A program made the translations under genes and the position numbers. This document shows, in pieces, positions 31,923-40,595 of a DNA stretch of 46,655 bases. The DNA lies in NCBI RefSeq assembly GCF_003797765.1, contig NZ_RKMB01000035.1, positions 1 through 46,655 of the forward strand, read 5' to 3'. The first letter of the stretch is position 1. The number at the start of each line of letters is the position of its first letter. Below the pieces are notes generated by a model. The model ran no database searches, was not told the DNA's origin, and saw nothing but the letters and a program-made list of their open reading frames with translations. This DNA comes from Ramlibacter sp. WS9 (GTDB taxonomy: Bacteria > Pseudomonadota > Gammaproteobacteria > Burkholderiales > Burkholderiaceae_C).

Positions 31923-33713
31923 GTACTCGGGCACCTGGGTGCGCAGCCAGCGGCGGATTTCTTCTTGCGAAGGCGCCGGGCCGGCTTCCTCGATCCAACG
32001 CAGCACTGCCTCGATATCCGGCAGCGAGCCGTTGGTCTTGGCGATCCTCAACTTGGGGTGCGGCGTGGGCTCGGTGGTTTCGTCGTCGGCCAGCAATTCC
32101 TCATAGAGCTTCTCGCCCGGCCGCAAACCGGTGTAGCTGATCGGGATTTCCTGCTCGGTCCGGCCCGAGAGGCGTATCAGCATTCGCGCGAGCTCGACGA
32201 TCTTCATCGGCTCGCCCATGTCCAGCACGAAGATCTGGCCCGATCGCCCCATCAGCCCGGCCTGCAGCACCAGCTGCGCGGCTTCGGGAATGGTCATGAA
32301 GTAGCGCACGATCTCCGGATGCGTCACCGTGACCGGGCCGCCGCGGGCGATCTGCGTCGTGAACAGCGGTACCACCGACCCGCTCGAGCCCAGCACGTTG
32401 CCGAAGCGCACCGACACGTACTGCGTCTGCGGGAAGTTCGCGGCCACGCCCTGCACCATGAGCTCGGCCAGGCGTTTGCTCGCGCCCATCACGTTCGTGG
32501 GGTTCACCGCCTTGTCGGTGGAGATCATGACGAAGCGGCGCGCGCCGCACTCGCCCGCCACCCGCGCCGCGTTGAGTGTGCCGACGACGTTGGTGCGCAG
32601 CGCCTCGACCTCGTTGAGTTCTTCCATCAACGGCACGTGCTTGTAGGCGGCTGCATGCAACATGACGGCGGGCCGGTGCTTGAGCGCGATGGCGCGCAGC
32701 CTGTCCACCTCACGCACGTTGGCCGTGTAATAGGCGCCGTGCATTTGCGGGTGGTTCTCGCGCATCTCCTGCTCGAGCTGGTAGACGGCGTATTCGGAAA
32801 CATCGACGCAGATCAGGCGGCCGACCCCGAAGCGTGCCGCCTGCCGGCACAGCTCGGAGCCGATGGAGCCGCCAGCGCCCGTCACCAGCACCGTCTGCCC
32901 GGACAACAGTTCCGCCAGGCCCGCCTCGTCGAGCTGCACCGGTGTGCGGCCCAGGAGGTCTTCCAGTTCGATCCGGCGTGGGCCGGCGTTTTCGGTCTTG
33001 AGCCACTCGTCAGGGCGCGGCATCGTCAGCAGCGTCACTCGAGAGCCCGACGCGTTCATGAGCGCCTCGCGGCGGTCGCGCGAACCGGCCGGGCTGGCGA
33101 CCAGCGCAGCTTCGGCTTCCACTGCTTCGCAAATGTCCGTGATGGCCGCCGTCTGGCCGAGCACGCGCACGTTCTGCATGGAGCGGCCCACCTCCGCGGC
33201 GATCGGTGACACGATGCCCACCGGCTGCCATTGCGCCGAGCCCTTCAGGGCGCGCAACGCGTCCGAGGCGTCCTGCAGCGAACCGACGATGACCATGCGG
33301 CGCCCGCCATGGCCGAGCGTCCGGCGCTCGATGAACGTCCGCCAACCCGCCCGCGCAGCGCCCAGCAGCACGAGTGCGATCAGCGGCTGCAGCATCAACA
33401 CCGAACGCGGGAAGCTGGGCATCCGCTGCATGAGCACGGCGGCCGTGGTCAGCAGCCCGCCGAGCATGATGCCGCCGGCCAGTTGCCGCAGCTCGGGCAG
33501 GCCGATGTAGCTCCAGACCTGGCGGTACACACGCGCCAGCGACAGGCCGATGCCATACGCCAGCACGCACCATGGGCTGGCTCGCCACGCAAGCTGCACG
33601 AACTCCTCGGGGATGACGAAATTGAAGCGCAGCCAGAACGCCGCCCATCCGGCCAGCAGCACCAGCGCGAGATCGGCAGCGAGCAGGAACAGCGTGTTCC
33701 TAGGTAGCCGCAC
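31911..33713 (-). CDS. Membrane-anchored nucleotide-sugar 4,6-dehydratase (WbpM/PglF/CapD type)
   Basis: A 600-residue inner-membrane dehydratase. Four N-terminal helices (about 8-125) precede a CoA-binding-like region and a C-terminal extended SDR domain. NAD binding is at GAGGSIG (279-285). The catalytic region ISTDKAVNPTNVMGASKR has Met in place of the usual Tyr of YxxxK, as in WbpM and PglF. The expected reaction is UDP-GlcNAc to the 4-keto-6-deoxy sugar, the first step (LegB role) of this pathway. I start it at GTG 33713, giving a 14-nt overlap with the aminotransferase upstream; the longer open frame is not homologous. It is the last gene of the operon. Confidence 0.9.
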   Translation of the reverse strand: MRLPRNTLFLLAADLALVLLAGWAAFWLRFNFVIPEEFVQLAWRASPWCVLAYGIGLSLARVYRQVWSYIGLPELRQLAGGIMLGGLLTTAAVLMQRMPSFPRSVLMLQPLIALVLLGAARAGWRTFIERRTLGHGGRRMVIVGSLQDASDALRALKGSAQWQPVGIVSPIAAEVGRSMQNVRVLGQTAAITDICEAVEAEAALVASPAGSRDRREALMNASGSRVTLLTMPRPDEWLKTENAGPRRIELEDLLGRTPVQLDEAGLAELLSGQTVLVTGAGGSIGSELCRQAARFGVGRLICVDVSEYAVYQLEQEMRENHPQMHGAYYTANVREVDRLRAIALKHRPAVMLHAAAYKHVPLMEELNEVEALRTNVVGTLNAARVAGECGARRFVMISTDKAVNPTNVMGASKRLAELMVQGVAANFPQTQYVSVRFGNVLGSSGSVVPLFTTQIARGGPVTVTHPEIVRYFMTIPEAAQLVLQAGLMGRSGQIFVLDMGEPMKIVELARMLIRLSGRTEQEIPISYTGLRPGEKLYEELLADDETTEPTPHPKLRIAKTNGSLPDIEAVLRWIEEAGPAPSQEEIRRWLRTQVPEYAPR

Positions 33714-35184
33714 GCCTGTCCTCTGCCAATGCGCGGCGCAGCTGGTCAACGACGCGGCCTTGTTGCTCGGCCGTGAGGTTCGAGCCTGACGGAAGGCAGA
33801 TGCCTGCTTCGAACAGGCTCGCGCCCACGTCGTCCGCGCTGTGCGGGAAGTACGGCGCCCCGCGGAACAGCGGCTGCAGGTGCATGGGTTTCCACACCGG
33901 CCTGGCTTCGATCGAGTGGCGCTCCAGCGACTTGAGCACCGCGTCCCGGCGTTTGGCCGCGCCGGGGCCCTGCAACGTGAAGCACGTGAGCCATCGGGTC
34001 GAGCGATAGCCTTCCGGCTCGGGCATCCAGTTGATTTGCGGCTGGTCGGCCAGTTCGCGCCGGTACGTCTCGAACACTTCACGCCTCTGCTCGACGCGCT
34101 GCTCCAGCACGCGCAATTGGCCGCGACCGATCCCGGCCAGCACATTGCTCATGCGGTAGTTGAAGCCGACCTCGACGTGCTCGTAGTGCGGCGCGGGCTC
34201 GCGCGCCTGCGTCGCAAGCTTGCGTGCGCGTTCCGCGACGGCCGCTTCATTCGCCACGAGCATGCCCCCGCCGGAAGTCGTGATGATCTTGTTGCCGTTG
34301 AAGGAGTACACGCCGATGACGCCGAAGCTGCCACTGGCACGGCCCTTGTACAAGGCACCCAGCGACTCGGCCGCGTCTTCCAGAACCGGCACGCCATAAC
34401 GCTCGCAGATCGGGAGCAGCGCGTCCATGTCCGCGCTCTGGCCATACAGGTTCACGACGATGACGCAGCGCGGCAGCCGCCCTTCCTTCTTCGCCCACTC
34501 GAACGCGTGTTCCAGCGCGGCGGGCGACATGTTCCAGGTTTCCCGATCCGAATCGATGAACACCGGCTGCGCACCGCAATACATGATGGGATTGCAGCTG
34601 CCGACGAACGTGAGCGACGAACAGAACACCGTGTCGCCGGGCTTCACGCCCAACAGCAGCAGCGCCAGATGGATTGCTGCCGTGCCGGAACTGACGGCTG
34701 CGGCATGCCCCACCCCGACGTGCGCGGCCAGTTCGCGCTCGAATCCGTCAACGTGCGGGCCCAAGGGGGCGATCCAGTTGGTGCGAAAGGCGTCTTCGAC
34801 GAAGGCTGTTTCCTCGTCGCCCAGGTGCGGGGACGACAACCAGATGCGCTGCGAAAGTTCGCGCCGCGAGATGAAGTCAATGAGACGGCGATCCGCGCCG
34901 ACCACGGGGATGTGGTCGAACACGTGCTGGTTCATGAGCTCCATGAGCCGCGCTGCCGAGTCGCCCTCGGCGGCGCAGATGGGTTCATGCGAAGGCAACT
35001 CCGACAATGGCGTCGAGGGTTGGCGGCCCGCGAGCGTGGCCCGGCGAAGGTCACCGTCCGTCACGACGCGCACCAGCCGCGGCCCGTCGATCACGGCCAG
35101 CGCACCGAAGCCGGTGGCATCCAGCCGCGCAAGCGCTTGCAACACGGTGGTCTGAGGCGGAACGCAAATTTCCTGATTGATCAT
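33700..35184 (-). CDS. CBS-domain/DegT-type aminotransferase fusion (LegC-like)
   Basis: A 494-residue fusion. Residues 1-112 form a CBS pair (ALARLDATGFGALAVID and VTDGDLRRA in the first, MNQHVFDHIPVVGADRRLIDFISRRE in the second). Residues about 118-494 are a PLP-dependent DegT/DnrJ/EryC1/StrS aminotransferase, with SSGTAAIHLAL, LEDAAESLGA and the PLP Lys299 in YSFNGNKIITTSGGGM. The expected role is C4 amination of UDP-4-keto-6-deoxy-GlcNAc. CBS pairs often bind adenine nucleotides and could gate this step. In Campylobacter legionaminate clusters a CBS pair is known on a nucleotidyltransferase (PtmE) instead, so this arrangement is unusual. ATGA overlap with the acetyltransferase gene. Confidence 0.9.
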   Translation of the reverse strand: MINQEICVPPQTTVLQALARLDATGFGALAVIDGPRLVRVVTDGDLRRATLAGRQPSTPLSELPSHEPICAAEGDSAARLMELMNQHVFDHIPVVGADRRLIDFISRRELSQRIWLSSPHLGDEETAFVEDAFRTNWIAPLGPHVDGFERELAAHVGVGHAAAVSSGTAAIHLALLLLGVKPGDTVFCSSLTFVGSCNPIMYCGAQPVFIDSDRETWNMSPAALEHAFEWAKKEGRLPRCVIVVNLYGQSADMDALLPICERYGVPVLEDAAESLGALYKGRASGSFGVIGVYSFNGNKIITTSGGGMLVANEAAVAERARKLATQAREPAPHYEHVEVGFNYRMSNVLAGIGRGQLRVLEQRVEQRREVFETYRRELADQPQINWMPEPEGYRSTRWLTCFTLQGPGAAKRRDAVLKSLERHSIEARPVWKPMHLQPLFRGAPYFPHSADDVGASLFEAGICLPSGSNLTAEQQGRVVDQLRRALAEDRRAAT

Positions 35185-35831
35185 TCCATGGCCCTCGCCG
35201 GGTTGCCGACCACGGTCACGCCGTCGGCAACGCTTCGCGTCACGACGGCGCCCATGCCCACCACGGCGCGCGCGCCGACATGCATGGGCCGCTCCGGCGT
35301 GCCCTGGCGCAGCACGGCGCTGGTTCCGATGTACGCATCATCGCCCACGGTGACTGCGCCGTTGCAACGCACTGCGGGGGCGAAAGTCACGTAGTCGCCG
35401 ATCACGCAATCGTGCGCGACGTACGAGTAGATATTGCAGTGGAAAAATTCGCCGATGCGGGCGTTGCTGGTCACGTTGGTGAATGGGCAGAGGATCGCGC
35501 CCGGGGCGATCGAATTGCCGTCGCCGATCACAACGTTGGGCGCGATCAGGCTCACCGGCTCGGCGCAAAGCCGGAGCCGTGCGGCCAACGTCCGACGGGT
35601 CGCGGCATCCGCGACCGCGATGTTGAACAACCGGCGCTCGCCGGTGGTCTCGAAATCCGCCACCGACAAGACGCGCAGCCCGTTGACAACCTGGCCCGCG
35701 AGGCGGTCGTCGACAAACACGACATCCAGTTGGCCGCCCGCCGCCCCGGTGCTGCGCTGCAGACTGTCACGGGCAAACGGCATCACCTCGCGGCCGAAGC
35801 CACCCGCGCCTACCAGGCCGAACGTCAGCAT
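35181..35831 (-). CDS. Left-handed beta-helix sugar N-acetyltransferase (LegH/PglD-like)
   Basis: A 216-residue NeuD/PglD-type enzyme. An N-terminal Rossmann-like sugar-binding part starts LTFGLVGAGGFGREVMPFA. The C-terminal hexapeptide-repeat helix has IAPNVVIGDGNSIAPGAILC and successive I/V-G-D/E repeats, ending in AVVTRSVADGVTVVGNPAR. It probably acetylates the 4-amino group to give UDP-2,4-diacetamido-2,4,6-trideoxyhexose. The start is ATG 35831; the open frame upstream lies inside the epimerase gene. It overlaps the epimerase gene by 7 nt and the aminotransferase gene by 4 nt. Confidence 0.88.
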   Translation of the reverse strand: MLTFGLVGAGGFGREVMPFARDSLQRSTGAAGGQLDVVFVDDRLAGQVVNGLRVLSVADFETTGERRLFNIAVADAATRRTLAARLRLCAEPVSLIAPNVVIGDGNSIAPGAILCPFTNVTSNARIGEFFHCNIYSYVAHDCVIGDYVTFAPAVRCNGAVTVGDDAYIGTSAVLRQGTPERPMHVGARAVVGMGAVVTRSVADGVTVVGNPARAME

Positions 35832-37000
35832 GAACGCTCCTTTGCCGTATCCATCCGATGGAAGCGCTTGCGCAGCCAATTGCGTGCGGGGTGCGATGCC
35901 TTCAACACGTCGGCGATGCGCTGGCTCGACTTTCCGTCGCCGTACGGATTGACGAACGGCTGGCCCTTCATGGCCATGGCCTGGCGGATGGCCGCGACGA
36001 TGGCGGGCGCCGACGCCTGCGTGTGGATCACGGACGCACCGGCCAGCCGGCCGCCTTGCCGCGCACCGATGTTGACGGCCGGAAGGCCCAGCGACGGGGC
36101 TTCCGCGAGGGCTGCGGACGAGTTGCCGACCATGGCGCGGCAGTGCGCCATCAACCCCCGGAAAATCCGTGCCGGCACCGACGGGTACACGTGGACCCAC
36201 GGCTTGCCGTCCGCCCACTGGCGCAACACCCGACCGAGTTCACGGCCCTGCGGGTCCGCGTTGGGCAGGGCCAGCCAGACGGTGCTGCCCGACGCAAATT
36301 CTTCCAGCGCCTGGGTCGTTTCACGGGCCAGCGCGGCCGTGGTCCCGAGACCGGACGCGTCGCCCAACGTCTCCGGATGCAGGCTGACGAGCAAGTCGTT
36401 CGCACCCACCGTGTAGCCTGCCGCGTGCAACTCGGCAAGCGTTGCCTGGGGCGCGCCCAGGATCGCGTCCAGGCCGGGATTGCCGACCCAATGGATGCGC
36501 TCCGGCTCCTCGCCCAATTGAGCAATCAACTGCGCCGCGCTTTCATGCGTCGCGAAATGCAAATGCGACATCTTGGTGATGGCATGGCGCATTGCATCGT
36601 CGATCGCGCCTTCGGTCACGTCGCCGCCGCCAATGTGCGCCACTGGGATCCCCAGCATCAAGCTGGCTTGCGCAGCGGCAAGGATTTCGTAGCGGTCGCC
36701 GAGCAGCAGCACCCATTCCGGCTGGGCCGTTGCCAGGGTGTCAGCGAAACCGATGACACCGAGCCCTGTCGATTTCGCCATGCCGACGCCGGTGTCGGAC
36801 GACAGCAGCATCTCCACGCGATGACGCACTTCGATGCCGTCGGCTTCGATCTGCGTCACGGTCATGCCGAACTCGGCCGACAAGTGCGAGCCGGTGGCGA
36901 TCACTTCGACATCGAAGAACGAGTCGGAGCGCAGCACGTCGATCACGGGCTTCAGGATTCCGTACTCGGAGCGGCTGCCGGTGACGACTGCGACCTTCAT
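35825..37000 (-). CDS. UDP-sugar 2-epimerase, hydrolysing (NeuC/LegG-like)
   Basis: A 391-residue GT-B-fold epimerase starting VAVVTGSRSEYGILKPVI, the NeuC signature. LLGDRYEILAAAQASLML and AHIGGGDVTEGAIDDAMRHAITKMSHLHF are the conserved active-site blocks. NeuC/LegG enzymes remove UDP and invert C2 to give a free mannose-type sugar, the substrate of NeuB-type synthases. Its neighbours, a dehydratase, aminotransferase and acetyltransferase, argue for a 6-deoxy diamino substrate rather than plain UDP-GlcNAc. 4-nt overlap with the NeuB-like gene. Confidence 0.92.
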   Translation of the reverse strand: MKVAVVTGSRSEYGILKPVIDVLRSDSFFDVEVIATGSHLSAEFGMTVTQIEADGIEVRHRVEMLLSSDTGVGMAKSTGLGVIGFADTLATAQPEWVLLLGDRYEILAAAQASLMLGIPVAHIGGGDVTEGAIDDAMRHAITKMSHLHFATHESAAQLIAQLGEEPERIHWVGNPGLDAILGAPQATLAELHAAGYTVGANDLLVSLHPETLGDASGLGTTAALARETTQALEEFASGSTVWLALPNADPQGRELGRVLRQWADGKPWVHVYPSVPARIFRGLMAHCRAMVGNSSAALAEAPSLGLPAVNIGARQGGRLAGASVIHTQASAPAIVAAIRQAMAMKGQPFVNPYGDGKSSQRIADVLKASHPARNWLRKRFHRMDTAKERSC

Positions 37001-38037
37001 GCAGCGCCCTCGATGTCAACGGCCTGAAATGCCTCGAGGCGCCGGATGTCGCGCCCGAGGCGCTGGCCCAAGAGGCGCGGATACAGGCTGGCAGCCAGAC
37101 CGGTGGCGGGCCGCATGGCCAGCACGTCGTCGGGGGCGACTTCCTCTCCCGCCTTCAGGTCGCGTGCCGCGTACAGCGAGCGACGGGCCAGTGTCTTCAA
37201 TTCCACCTCGACCGGCAGGCACAGCTTGACGCCATCGCCCAAGCTCGCGGCCGTTTCGCGCAACTGCGCGGTGAAGGCTTGCAACTCGGCCGGTGACAGC
37301 GAAAACGCGTGGTCGGGGCCGGGAAGCGCTTTGTCCAGCGTGAAGTGCTTCTCGACGATGCACGCGCCCAGTGCGACGGCCGCACACGCCGCAGCGAACC
37401 CTGTGGTGTGGTCCGAATATCCCGTTGGCAAGCCAAATTCTTCTGCAAGCGTGGCAACCGCGCTGACGTTGGCGTCTTCCGCCGGCGCCGGATAGCTCGA
37501 CACACAGTGCAATAGCGCGACGGCACCGGCGCGGCGTGCGCGCAGGTAGGCGAGCGCTTGCTCGATATCTTCGAGGTCCGCCATGCCGGTGCTCAGGATC
37601 AGCGTGCCAGGCGCGTCGGCCACGGCTTCGAGCAAAGAATAATTGTCCAGGTCGCCGGAGGAAATCTTGATGAAGGGCAGGCCCAGCTCCACCAGAAAGC
37701 GCGCGCTCTCGCGATCGAACGGCGTCGACATGAAGTCGATGCCGATGTCATCGCACAGCGTGCGCAGCCGCCGGAAATCGTCGAATGACAGCGCCAGCGG
37801 CTTCACCATGTCCAGCATGCCGTCGCCTTCGCCGGGCGATGCTTCCTGGTATTTCGCGCGCGGAGCCGTGGGCTGGATCACCGCCTCGGGCACAAAGGTC
37901 TGAAACTTCACCGCATCCGCGCCGGCCGCCTTGGCCGCGCGCACCAAGTCGCAGGCAAGGTCGAACCGGCCGTTGTGATTGACGCCGGCTTCGGCGATCA
38001 CATACGGTGTGCGGCCCGCGAACGTCGGTGTGTTCAT
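36997..38037 (-). CDS. Nonulosonate synthase (NeuB/LegI family)
   Basis: A 346-residue enzyme that condenses phosphoenolpyruvate with a mannosamine-type sugar to a nine-carbon 2-keto acid. The TIM barrel begins YVIAEAGVNHNGRFDLA, then ADAVKFQTFVPE and DFMSTPFD; KISSGDLDNY and GYSDHTTGF are further signatures, and HFTLDKALPGPDHAFSL is typical. A C-terminal antifreeze-like SAF domain (about 280-346: RSLYAARDLKAGEEVAPDD) is present. The start at ATG 38037 (MNTPTFAGRTPYVIAEAG) fits the family. The partners suggest a legionaminic-type product. Confidence 0.93.
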   Translation of the reverse strand: MNTPTFAGRTPYVIAEAGVNHNGRFDLACDLVRAAKAAGADAVKFQTFVPEAVIQPTAPRAKYQEASPGEGDGMLDMVKPLALSFDDFRRLRTLCDDIGIDFMSTPFDRESARFLVELGLPFIKISSGDLDNYSLLEAVADAPGTLILSTGMADLEDIEQALAYLRARRAGAVALLHCVSSYPAPAEDANVSAVATLAEEFGLPTGYSDHTTGFAAACAAVALGACIVEKHFTLDKALPGPDHAFSLSPAELQAFTAQLRETAASLGDGVKLCLPVEVELKTLARRSLYAARDLKAGEEVAPDDVLAMRPATGLAASLYPRLLGQRLGRDIRRLEAFQAVDIEGAA

Positions 38038-39248
38038 TTGAGGAAATCGAAACGCTTGGGCACGCCGGCCGCACGGTGCATCAGCCACCAGCCGTCCGCC
38101 CGCTTTTCCCAGAGGTGCGGCGCGCGAAACGAGTCGGCGATCCGCAGGAACTCCTCGCGCTCCAGGCCCATGTATTCCAACACCTCGGGCAGGTAGCGCT
38201 CGGGCAGCTCGCCGTCGTACAGGTCGACCAGCGCCAGCGCTTCGTCGCGGTCGATGTGGCCATGACGCACTTCCTGCGAGGCCTCGTGCGTGCAGCGCCC
38301 CACCCCGAACTTGAGGAAAGCGCACCAGTAGTGAAAGCCGTCGAGCTTGTCGTCGATGGAGTTGTACTTGGAGTACGTGCCCTCGGTGCGCCGGTCGTTG
38401 GGCCGGAAGGCCGTGTGCTTCTGCGCGTAGTAGAAAATTTCCTGCGGGTCCCAGCGCAGGAAGTAGCCCAGGAAGTGGGTCTCGATCCCGCTGGCCGTGT
38501 AGTCGGCTTCGGACATGGGCATGTAGATGTCCAGGTCGCGCTGGCTGATGCCCTGCTTCTCGAGCTCACTGACCGTGACACCAGAGATGCGGGTGTCGGG
38601 CGTGACTTCACCGGTGAGGTACTTGGGCAGAACGACGGACGATTCATCCTCGCCCTTGGGCGCGCCGTACTCGGCATGATGCTCGCCGTAGAACACCAGC
38701 GAGATGCCGAAGCGCTTCGCGAGCCGGGCGGCCTGGTGACGTTGGCCGAACACGAAGGGCTGGAAGGGATGCAGCAGGTTCTCGTAAGCCAGTCGCGTGA
38801 GCTTGCGGTGCACCGAGCCGTCCGGCGTCACCAGCAGGTTGTCGAAGCCGCCGTTGGTGATCCAGGCCTGGAAGTTCTCCCAGCCCACGTCGGTGTACAT
38901 GTGGGGCGCCCAGGTGATGGTGAGCGGCCGCATGCCGTATTTGGTCTTGAGGATGTGCGCCTGATAGACCGAGTCCTTGCCGCCCGAGCCGGGGATCAGC
39001 ACGTCATAAGGCTTGGACGGGTCCCGGAAGCGGTCCAGCAATTCCACCAGCGCGGCTTCTCTTGCGGCCCAGTCGATGCTGTCCTTTTTGGCCACGACCT
39101 TGCACGCGTCGCACACGCCGTCGTCGATTTCGAGCGTGTGGCGCACGTTCGTGCGCGAGTCCTTGGTCACCTCGGACGGGGAGACGCGCTGGTTGGACTG
39201 CACGCAACGCGTGCAGAAGCGAACCAGCCGCACATTCGTATCAGACAT
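38034..39248 (-). CDS. N-acetyl sugar amidotransferase (WbpG/PseA family)
   Basis: A 404-residue PP-loop ATPase. Two CxxC pairs (Cys12/Cys15 and Cys46/Cys49) form a probable zinc site. The ATP pyrophosphatase motif SGGKDS is at 88-93, followed by PLTITWAPHMYTDVG. Family members use ammonia from a HisH/HisF-like pair to change an acetamido group into an acetamidino group, as WbpG does in Pseudomonas O-antigen sugars and PseA in Campylobacter nonulosonates. The adjacent HisH- and HisF-like genes are exactly this partner pair. Overlaps: 8 nt with the hisH-like gene, 4 nt with the NeuB-like gene. The substrate is inferred to be the nonulosonate or its precursor. Confidence 0.92.
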   Translation of the reverse strand: MSDTNVRLVRFCTRCVQSNQRVSPSEVTKDSRTNVRHTLEIDDGVCDACKVVAKKDSIDWAAREAALVELLDRFRDPSKPYDVLIPGSGGKDSVYQAHILKTKYGMRPLTITWAPHMYTDVGWENFQAWITNGGFDNLLVTPDGSVHRKLTRLAYENLLHPFQPFVFGQRHQAARLAKRFGISLVFYGEHHAEYGAPKGEDESSVVLPKYLTGEVTPDTRISGVTVSELEKQGISQRDLDIYMPMSEADYTASGIETHFLGYFLRWDPQEIFYYAQKHTAFRPNDRRTEGTYSKYNSIDDKLDGFHYWCAFLKFGVGRCTHEASQEVRHGHIDRDEALALVDLYDGELPERYLPEVLEYMGLEREEFLRIADSFRAPHLWEKRADGWWLMHRAAGVPKRFDFLK

Positions 39249-39855
39249 CAGGGCTTCCTGTGGAGATCTTTTCGATGCAGTGCTTGAGGAGATGCAGCCC
39301 CGCAAGCCCGGACTTTTCGGGGTGGAATTGCAGGCCCATGACCCGCCCCCGTCCGACAATCGCGGCAACGCGCGCGTTGCCGTAACTATACGACGCCAGG
39401 CACTGGGGATGATCCGCGGCCAGCCCATAAGAATGGTTGAAGTACATGTTGCGCCCGCCGACCTGCGCATCGGCGCTTTCCAGCCTGCGCCAGCCCGTGA
39501 CGGGCACGCGCTCGCCGGCGAGCGGGAAGTCGGCCATATTGCCCACCCGGCCTTCGAGCAGGCCCAGGCCCTCGGCGCCCGGCGCCTCGACTGATTCCTT
39601 GAACAGCAGCTGCATGCCCAGGCAGATGCCCAGCAAGGGCTTGTCTTGCGCGACGTGCGTGCGCAACGCCTCGATCCAGCCCTGCCTCTCCATCAACTTC
39701 GTGACGAAGCCGAAATGGCCGATGCCTGGGATCAGGCAGACCGGCCCCAGCTCGTTGGGGCTCGACGCGACGGCCGCATCGATCCCCACATGTTCCAGCG
39801 CACCGATCACGGAGCGAATGTTGTTGACGCCTAGGTTGACGACTGTGACTTTCAC
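39241..39855 (-). CDS. HisH-like glutamine amidotransferase of the glycan amidination module
   Basis: A 204-residue class I glutaminase. The nucleophile Cys78 is in LLGICLGMQLLF, and the His/Glu pair is in GLQFHPEKSG. The sequence resembles histidine-pathway HisH, but its place between a HisF-like gene and a WbpG/PseA-type gene, without any other his gene, assigns it to sugar amidination (HisH2/WbpG partner). It would release ammonia and pass it to the HisF-like partner. Confidence 0.9.
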   Translation of the reverse strand: MKVTVVNLGVNNIRSVIGALEHVGIDAAVASSPNELGPVCLIPGIGHFGFVTKLMERQGWIEALRTHVAQDKPLLGICLGMQLLFKESVEAPGAEGLGLLEGRVGNMADFPLAGERVPVTGWRRLESADAQVGGRNMYFNHSYGLAADHPQCLASYSYGNARVAAIVGRGRVMGLQFHPEKSGLAGLHLLKHCIEKISTGSPDV

Positions 39856-40595
39856 AGGTTCACCTCGAACTCGTCCTGAAGCTGAGCCTTGGCTTCCATG
39901 GCGATGAAGCCTTCGTCGTGGAACGCCGCGCCGACGGCGACACCCGAAGCGCCCGCCCTGAAGGCCTGCCGGATGTCATCCACGTTTCGGATACCCCCGG
40001 AATACACGAGCGGCACCTGGCACAAGCCCGCCACCTGCTCGATGAGTTCCAGGTCGGGGCCTGTCAGGCAACCGTCGCGGTCGATGCTGGTGAGAAGGAT
40101 TTCGCCGACGCGCGGTGCCATGGCACGGACGAAGTCCGCGACCATCACGCCCGTGTGCTCGCGCCCGCCCAGCACCTGGCACTCGTAGCTGCCCGCCCCC
40201 AACCGCTTGGCGTCGATGGACAGCACGCAGAACTGGCGGCCGAAAAGTGCGGCCATCTCGTCCAGCAAACCGGGGTTCTGGTGCGCGCTGGTGTTGACGC
40301 CGACCTTTTCAACGCCCGACACCACCAACGCCTTGGCGTCATCGATCGAGCGGACGCCACCGGTCACCGAGAAGGGAATGAAGAGCGAACTGGCCACCTG
40401 GGCAACGACCGACGCGTCGAAGTTGCGCCGGTACAGCGACGCCACCAGGTCGATATAGAACACCTCGTCGAAACCGGCGCCGAACGCGCGATGTCCGATC
40501 GCGCCGGCCGGACCGATCTTGCGGAGGCCCTCGTAGTTCTTGCCCTTGACGCAGTTCTCGCCCTTGACGTCGATGCGCGCGCAGATGCGTTTCAT
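39852..40595 (-). CDS. HisF-like ammonia-channelling cyclase of the glycan amidination module
   Basis: A 247-residue TIM barrel of the HisF family. Asp9 (in ARIDVKGENCVKG) and the Asp of VLSIDAKR correspond to the two catalytic Asp of HisF. SVTGGVRSIDDA and VYSGGIRNVDDI bind phosphate in HisF. It likely forms a complex with the HisH-like protein and tunnels ammonia to the PP-loop enzyme. The start is ATG 40595; the open frame upstream lies in the cytidylyltransferase gene. 4-nt overlaps at both ends. Confidence 0.9.
   Translation of the reverse strand: MKRICARIDVKGENCVKGKNYEGLRKIGPAGAIGHRAFGAGFDEVFYIDLVASLYRRNFDASVVAQVASSLFIPFSVTGGVRSIDDAKALVVSGVEKVGVNTSAHQNPGLLDEMAALFGRQFCVLSIDAKRLGAGSYECQVLGGREHTGVMVADFVRAMAPRVGEILLTSIDRDGCLTGPDLELIEQVAGLCQVPLVYSGGIRNVDDIRQAFRAGASGVAVGAAFHDEGFIAMEAKAQLQDEFEVNL

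Noticed and set aside
33714..34145. Upstream extension of the dehydratase by 144 residues
   Set aside because: This part overlaps the aminotransferase gene in another frame and is Cys/Arg/Ser-rich without homology; GTG 33713 starts directly before the first membrane helix.
39241..40595. Histidine biosynthesis genes hisH and hisF
   Set aside because: No other his gene is near; both overlap a WbpG/PseA-type gene and lie among nonulosonate genes, which marks them as the sugar-amidination paralogues.
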